Shown here: positions 5,447-8,681 of the stretch, in pieces
Layout of the letters: each line of letters starts with the position of its first letter
How positions within the stretch are numbered: the first letter of the stretch is position 1
From: DASUAS01 sp035763625
GTDB lineage: Bacteria; Actinomycetota; Acidimicrobiia; IMCC26256; DASPTH01
Reading direction: 5' to 3'
Assembly: GCA_035763625.1 (NCBI GenBank)
Contig: DASUAS010000338.1
Coordinates: forward strand, 1 to 8,681
DNA length: 8,681 bases
Translations under genes and position numbers: made by a program
The notes under the pieces: model-generated
What the model saw: only the letters and a program-made list of their open reading frames with translations
Told to the model about the DNA's origin: nothing
Databases searched by the model: none

Positions 5447-7380
5447 GCGGACGCTCCGGGGCGACGGCTCGGATCGGACTGCGTCGCCGCGGCCGCGTTG
5501 TTCCGGCTCGGAGCGGGCGAGGCGCCTTCGGGCCGCACGCTCGAGCGCTGCGCACCGTCGCGGTCGGCGTCCCACATGCGGACGTCGGCGAAGAGCTCCT
5601 GCACCCGTTCGGCTTCGAGGGTCTCGTGGCGCATGAGCTCGAGCGCGAGGAGGTCGAGGATCTCGCGGTTGTCGGTGAGCACCTGCTGCGCAGCCCCGTG
5701 CGCGCGCTCGATGAGCATCCTCACCTCGGCGTCGATGCTCGCGGCGACCTCTTCGGAGTAGTCGGGTGTGCTGGTGAAGTCGCGGCCCAGGAACACCTCG
5801 CCCTGCGGGTGACCGAAGCGCATCGGGCCGAGCGAATCGCTCATGCCGAACTCGGTCACCATCTGCCGGGCGATCGTGGTGGCACGATCGATGTCGTTCT
5901 GTGCTCCGGTCGTGGGCTCGGTGAAGATCAGCTCCTCGGCGGTGCGTCCGCCGAGCAGCATCGCGAGCTCGTCGACGAGCTCGCTGCGGGTCACGAGGAA
6001 CTTGTCCTCGGTCGGGAGCGTGAGCGTGTAGCCGAGCGCACGGCCGCGCGGGATGATCGAGATCTTGTGCACCGGGTCGGTGTTGGGGAGCGCGTGCGCG
6101 ACCAGCGCATGGCCTCCCTCGTGGTACGCGATGACGCGCTTCTCACGCTCGGAGATGAGCCGGCTGCGACGCTCGGGGCCGGCCATGACGCGGTCGATCG
6201 CCTCTTCCAGCTGGGGCAGGCCGATCAGATCGAGGTGGTGACGAGCCGAGAGGAGCGCCGCCTCGTTCATGAGGTTGGCGAGGTCGGCGCCGGTGAAGCC
6301 GGGCGTGCGCCGGGCGATCACGTCGAGGTCGACCCCCGGCGCGAGCGGCTTCTCCTTGCCGTGCACCGCGAGGATCGCCTTGCGGCCCTCGAGGTCGGGT
6401 CGGTCGACCACGATCTGGCGATCGAAGCGGCCCGGGCGGAGCAGCGCGGGGTCGAGGATGTCGGGCCGGTTGGTGGACGCCAGCAGGATCACGCCCTGCT
6501 TCTGGTCGAAGCCGTCCATCTCGACGAGCAGCTGGTTGAGCGTCTGCTCGCGCTCGTCGTGGCCGCCGCCGAGACCGGCGCCACGGTGGCGCCCGACCGC
6601 GTCGATCTCGTCGACGAACACGATCGCCGGCGCCGCGGCCTTCGCCTGCTCGAAGAGGTCGCGCACGCGAGACGCACCGACGCCCACGAACATCTCGACG
6701 AAGTCGGAGCCGCTGATGGAGAAGAAGGGCACGCCGGCTTCGCCCGCGACCGCCTTGGCCAGCAGGGTCTTACCGGTGCCCGGCGGACCGTAGAGCAGCA
6801 CGCCCTTCGGGATCTTGGCGCCCATCTGTTGGAAGCGCGCCGGTGCTTCGAGGAACTCCTTGATCTCCTCGAGCTCCTCGACCGCCTCGTCGAGGCCGGC
6901 GACGTCGGCGAAGGTGACCTTGGGCTGGTCCTTGCTCAGCGTCTTGGCCCGCGCCTTGCCGAAGCCCATCACGCGCCCGCCGCCGCCCTGCACCTGTCCG
7001 AGCACCCACATCAGCACCAGTGCGAGCAGCACGAACGGGAGCAACCCGTAGAGCAGGTTGAGCCATGCGCTCTGGCTCTGGTGGTCGGTGTCGAACTTCG
7101 GGATCCCGGCGTCGACGACGTCCTGGGTGAGTCGCGCGGTGTACTGCGACGGGTAGTCGACCGTGTACTTGGTGCCGTTGGTCAGCTCACCGGTGACGGT
7201 GTGGTCCTTGTCGTGGATGGTCGCGCTCTTGACCTTGCCGTCCTCGAGCTGGCGCGTGTAGCGGTCGAGCGCGATCTTCTCGGGCCCGTCGGACTTCGTG
7301 AGCGCGCGGTAGCCGAACACCGCAGCCACGACCGCGACCACGACGACGACGATCACCAGGCTCCGACGCTGCTTGGACAC
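5443..7380 (-). CDS. ftsH: ATP-dependent zinc metalloprotease FtsH
   Basis: Membrane-anchored hexameric AAA+ protease that extracts and degrades membrane and short-lived cytosolic proteins. Complete at 645 residues. Order of parts: transmembrane segment 1 (about 7-27), small extracytoplasmic domain (about 28-105), transmembrane segment 2 (about 107-127), glycine-rich linker (132-135), AAA+ domain with Walker A GPPGTGKT (198-205), pore motif FVG (231-233), Walker B IVFVDEID (253-260), arginine-finger region RPGRFDR (315-321), protease domain with HEGGH (420-424) and the third zinc ligand Asp496 in GAQNDIDRAT, and a Ser/Pro/Ala-rich, probably disordered tail after about 595. The start codon is GTG, preceded by GGAGGGG, and the first membrane segment begins six residues in. 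It follows tilS-hpt, as in many Gram-positive genomes, and its stop overlaps folE. Confidence 0.98.
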   Translation of the reverse strand: MSKQRRSLVIVVVVVAVVAAVFGYRALTKSDGPEKIALDRYTRQLEDGKVKSATIHDKDHTVTGELTNGTKYTVDYPSQYTARLTQDVVDAGIPKFDTDHQSQSAWLNLLYGLLPFVLLALVLMWVLGQVQGGGGRVMGFGKARAKTLSKDQPKVTFADVAGLDEAVEELEEIKEFLEAPARFQQMGAKIPKGVLLYGPPGTGKTLLAKAVAGEAGVPFFSISGSDFVEMFVGVGASRVRDLFEQAKAAAPAIVFVDEIDAVGRHRGAGLGGGHDEREQTLNQLLVEMDGFDQKQGVILLASTNRPDILDPALLRPGRFDRQIVVDRPDLEGRKAILAVHGKEKPLAPGVDLDVIARRTPGFTGADLANLMNEAALLSARHHLDLIGLPQLEEAIDRVMAGPERRSRLISEREKRVIAYHEGGHALVAHALPNTDPVHKISIIPRGRALGYTLTLPTEDKFLVTRSELVDELAMLLGGRTAEELIFTEPTTGAQNDIDRATTIARQMVTEFGMSDSLGPMRFGHPQGEVFLGRDFTSTPDYSEEVAASIDAEVRMLIERAHGAAQQVLTDNREILDLLALELMRHETLEAERVQELFADVRMWDADRDGAQRSSVRPEGASPAPSRNNAAAATQSDPSRRPGASA

Positions 7381-7481
7381 GGCCCCTCCGTGAGACGGAC
7401 GAAAGCTGCACCAATCTACCTGCTCGTCGTGAGGCCCTTTCCGGGCGATTCGCGCAGACTCAGGGCGTGGTCAGGGCGCCG
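7381..7481 (-). promoter_or_regulatory. hpt/ftsH intergenic region, candidate ftsH promoter
   Basis: At 101 bp this is the longest gap in the window. On the minus strand TAGATT (7413-7418) fits a TANNNT -10 box and would give a leader of about 25 bases ending in the strong ribosome site. No clear -35 box is seen. Upstream are a weak GCCC/GGGC hairpin (7434-7446, four-pair stem, five-base loop) and a direct repeat TCAGGGCG (plus-strand reading) at 7460-7467 and 7471-7478, an 11-bp step. No U-tract or strong terminator is present, so tilS-hpt transcripts may read through into ftsH. Confidence 0.35.
7383..7389 (-). promoter_or_regulatory. Shine-Dalgarno site of ftsH
   Basis: GGAGGGG on the minus strand ends two bases before the GTG start; counted from the GGAGG core the spacing is four bases. 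It is a strong match to the 16S rRNA tail and supports the GTG at 7380 as the start. Confidence 0.65.
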
Positions 7482-8021
7482 TCAGACCAGTTCGGGGCCG
7501 GCGTACTCGGCGATGTAGGGGAGGTTGCGGAACCGCTCTCCCATATCGAGTCCGTAGCCGACGACGAACGCGGGCGGGATCGTGAAGCCGACGTACTTCA
7601 GGTCGAGCTCGACGCGCTGCAGACCCGCCTTCACGAGCAACGCGCACACTTCCATCGAGGCGGGACTGCGCGCGGCGAGGTTCTTGCGCAGGTACGCGAG
7701 CGTGAGCCCGGAGTCGACGATGTCCTCGACGATCAGGACGTGCCGATCGGTGAGATCGAGGTCGAGGTCCTTGAGGATGCGCACGACGCCGCTCGAGCGC
7801 GTCGCGGATCCGTACGACGACACCGCCATGAAGTCGAACTCCACGGGCAGGTCGATCGCGCGCGACAGATCGCTCATGAACACGAACGCACCCTTGAGCA
7901 CACCGACGAGCAACGGCGGTCGCCCCTCGTAGTCGGCGGTGATCTCCTTCCCGAGATCACGGATGCGCGCCTGCAGCTCGTCCTCACCGACGACCGTGCC
8001 GCCGATCGCGCTCAGGTCCAC
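7482..8021 (-). CDS. hpt: Hypoxanthine (guanine) phosphoribosyltransferase
   Basis: Purine salvage enzyme that joins hypoxanthine or guanine to PRPP to give IMP or GMP; cytoplasmic. The 179-residue product has VGVLKGAFVFMSDL (39-52), the flexible-loop residues SSYG (68-71), the PRPP signature VLIVEDIVDSGLTL (95-108) with the Glu99-Asp100 pair, and a purine-contacting C-terminal part containing FVVGYGLDMGERFRNLPYI. These match bacterial Hpt closely. The frame is open through tilS, but that part is a shadow. The only plausible start is the GTG at 8021, 11 bases after the tilS stop. No Shine-Dalgarno is visible there, which suggests reinitiation by ribosomes finishing tilS. Hpt also returns guanine to GTP, the FolE substrate, although no direct link is implied. 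Confidence 0.95.
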   Translation of the reverse strand: MDLSAIGGTVVGEDELQARIRDLGKEITADYEGRPPLLVGVLKGAFVFMSDLSRAIDLPVEFDFMAVSSYGSATRSSGVVRILKDLDLDLTDRHVLIVEDIVDSGLTLAYLRKNLAARSPASMEVCALLVKAGLQRVELDLKYVGFTIPPAFVVGYGLDMGERFRNLPYIAEYAGPELV

Positions 8022-8032
8022 GAGCGGTGAAG

Positions 8033-8681
8033 CTAGCCGACGTCGAACCGCAGCACACCGGCCGAACGCCGCACCGCGCGACCGCCGGCGAGCTGCGTCG
8101 AGCGCGCGTCCCCGGCCGCGACCGCCAGCACCCGTTCGACCTCGGCCATCGAAGGCGGCGGCGCGCCCAGCCACCGGCGCACCGCGCGGCGGGCCAGTGG
8201 CTCGGGCAGTGCAGCCAGTGCCGCGGCGCGGGCCCCGTCGACACCGGGCCACATGTTCGCGGCGAGCTCGTCGAGGTACTCGGAATCCGATCGCAGGATC
8301 GCGGCCTGGCGCGCGAGCACGGGCACGAGATCGCGCTCGGCCAGCGACGACAGGAGGGGGAGCACGTCGTGACGGATGGCGACGCGCCGAAACGCGCGAT
8401 CGTCGTTCATGGGGTCGACGAGCACGTCGAGGTCGAGCCCGGCGCACACCGCGCGCGTGTCGGCGCGCCGCACGTCGAGGAGCGGGCGCATCAGCGTGCC
8501 GTGACAGGGAGCCATGCCGGCGAGCCCGGTCGCCGCCGCGCCCCGCAGCACGTTGAGGAGCACCGTCTCGGCCTGATCGTCGGCGGTGTGCCCGACGAGC
8601 ACGACGTCGGCACCGACGTCGACCCGCGCGTGCTCGAGCGCCGCGTAGCGCGCGTCGCGCGCGCGAGCTTCGAGGTTGGGT
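8033..8681 (-). CDS. tilS: tRNA(Ile)-lysidine synthetase, C-terminal part (5' end off window)
   Basis: Attaches lysine to C34 of the CAU-anticodon isoleucine tRNA, so that it reads AUA. The window holds the last 216 codons including the stop; the frame is open to the right edge, so the N-terminal PP-loop ATP site (SGGxDS) lies outside. Visible: NLEARARDARYAAL at the edge, then VLVGHTADDQAETVLLNVLR, the conserved second ATP-pyrophosphatase element, a RPLLDVRRADTRAVCA segment, and DPMNDDRAFRRVAIRHDVLP, the typical TilS tRNA-contact element (DxxNxxxxxxRxxIRxxxxP). The last about 60 residues are Ala/Arg-rich and end in a short domain resembling other short actinobacterial TilS proteins. It lies directly before hpt, the usual TilS neighbourhood. 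Confidence 0.93.
   Translation of the reverse strand, partial: PNLEARARDARYAALEHARVDVGADVVLVGHTADDQAETVLLNVLRGAAATGLAGMAPCHGTLMRPLLDVRRADTRAVCAGLDLDVLVDPMNDDRAFRRVAIRHDVLPLLSSLAERDLVPVLARQAAILRSDSEYLDELAANMWPGVDGARAAALAALPEPLARRAVRRWLGAPPPSMAEVERVLAVAAGDARSTQLAGGRAVRRSAGVLRFDVG

Noticed and set aside
6109..6123. HEGGH instead of HEAGH in FtsH as an inactive protease
   Set aside because: The zinc signature is HExxH; both histidines, the glutamate and the third ligand Asp496 are present, and as I recall HEGGH is common in actinobacterial FtsH.
7434..7446. GCCC-TTTCC-GGGC hairpin between hpt and ftsH as a terminator
   Set aside because: The stem has only four pairs and no U-tract follows on either strand.
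5338..7518. A 726-codon open frame on the plus strand opposite ftsH
   Set aside because: It lies entirely antisense to a well-supported ftsH, has Arg/Asp/Gly/His-rich composition with no recognisable motif, and is the expected by-product of high third-position GC.
1..8681. CRISPR array, tRNA/rRNA genes, insertion sequence or prophage remnants
   Set aside because: Coding sequence fills nearly the whole window, no repeat-spacer pattern or tRNA-like cloverleaf was noticed, and no transposase or integrase sequence appears in any frame.

Overview
The window is a single, very GC-rich block in which every supportable gene lies on the minus strand, so the transcriptional order runs from the right end of the window to the left. 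The base composition, frequent GTG starts, tight spacing and the gene order (tilS, hpt, ftsH, folE, folP, folB, folK, then pan genes) match the conserved housekeeping cluster of Actinomycetota. The gene order differs in detail from what I know of Mycobacterium and Streptomyces. A deeper actinobacterial branch such as Acidimicrobiia is my guess, not something the sequence proves.

Right part (8681 to 7482): the 3' part of tilS (tRNA-Ile lysidine synthetase, 5' end outside the window) followed by hpt (hypoxanthine phosphoribosyltransferase). A 101-bp gap leads to ftsH (membrane AAA+ zinc protease, complete).

Middle (5446 to 2520): folate synthesis. folE overlaps the ftsH stop, a 71-bp gap follows, and then come folP, an unassigned gene, folB and folK, almost without spacing. 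The unassigned 180-residue protein looks like a dual-specificity/tyrosine phosphatase in which the catalytic cysteine of the Cys-x5-Arg loop is a histidine. FolP lacks the usual C-terminal Arg-x-His anion-binding motif and has Arg-Ala-Pro instead. These two adjacent oddities are the most interesting features here. No gene for removing phosphates from dihydroneopterin triphosphate is otherwise visible.

Left part (2469 to 1): a Rossmann/DUF2520 protein, panC and panD (pantothenate synthesis), then the N-terminal 94 codons of nadB (L-aspartate oxidase, cut by the window edge). PanD and NadB both consume L-aspartate, one for beta-alanine and one for NAD.

Four junctions (ftsH/folE, folP/phosphatase-like, folB/folK, DUF2520/panC) are 4-nt GTGA overlaps and panC/panD is a 1-nt TGATG overlap, so much of the block is probably translationally coupled. 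I see no mobile element, CRISPR array, RNA gene or strong terminator. No gene-free stretch exceeds 101 bp. Apart from the two altered active sites, this is an ordinary metabolic cluster.
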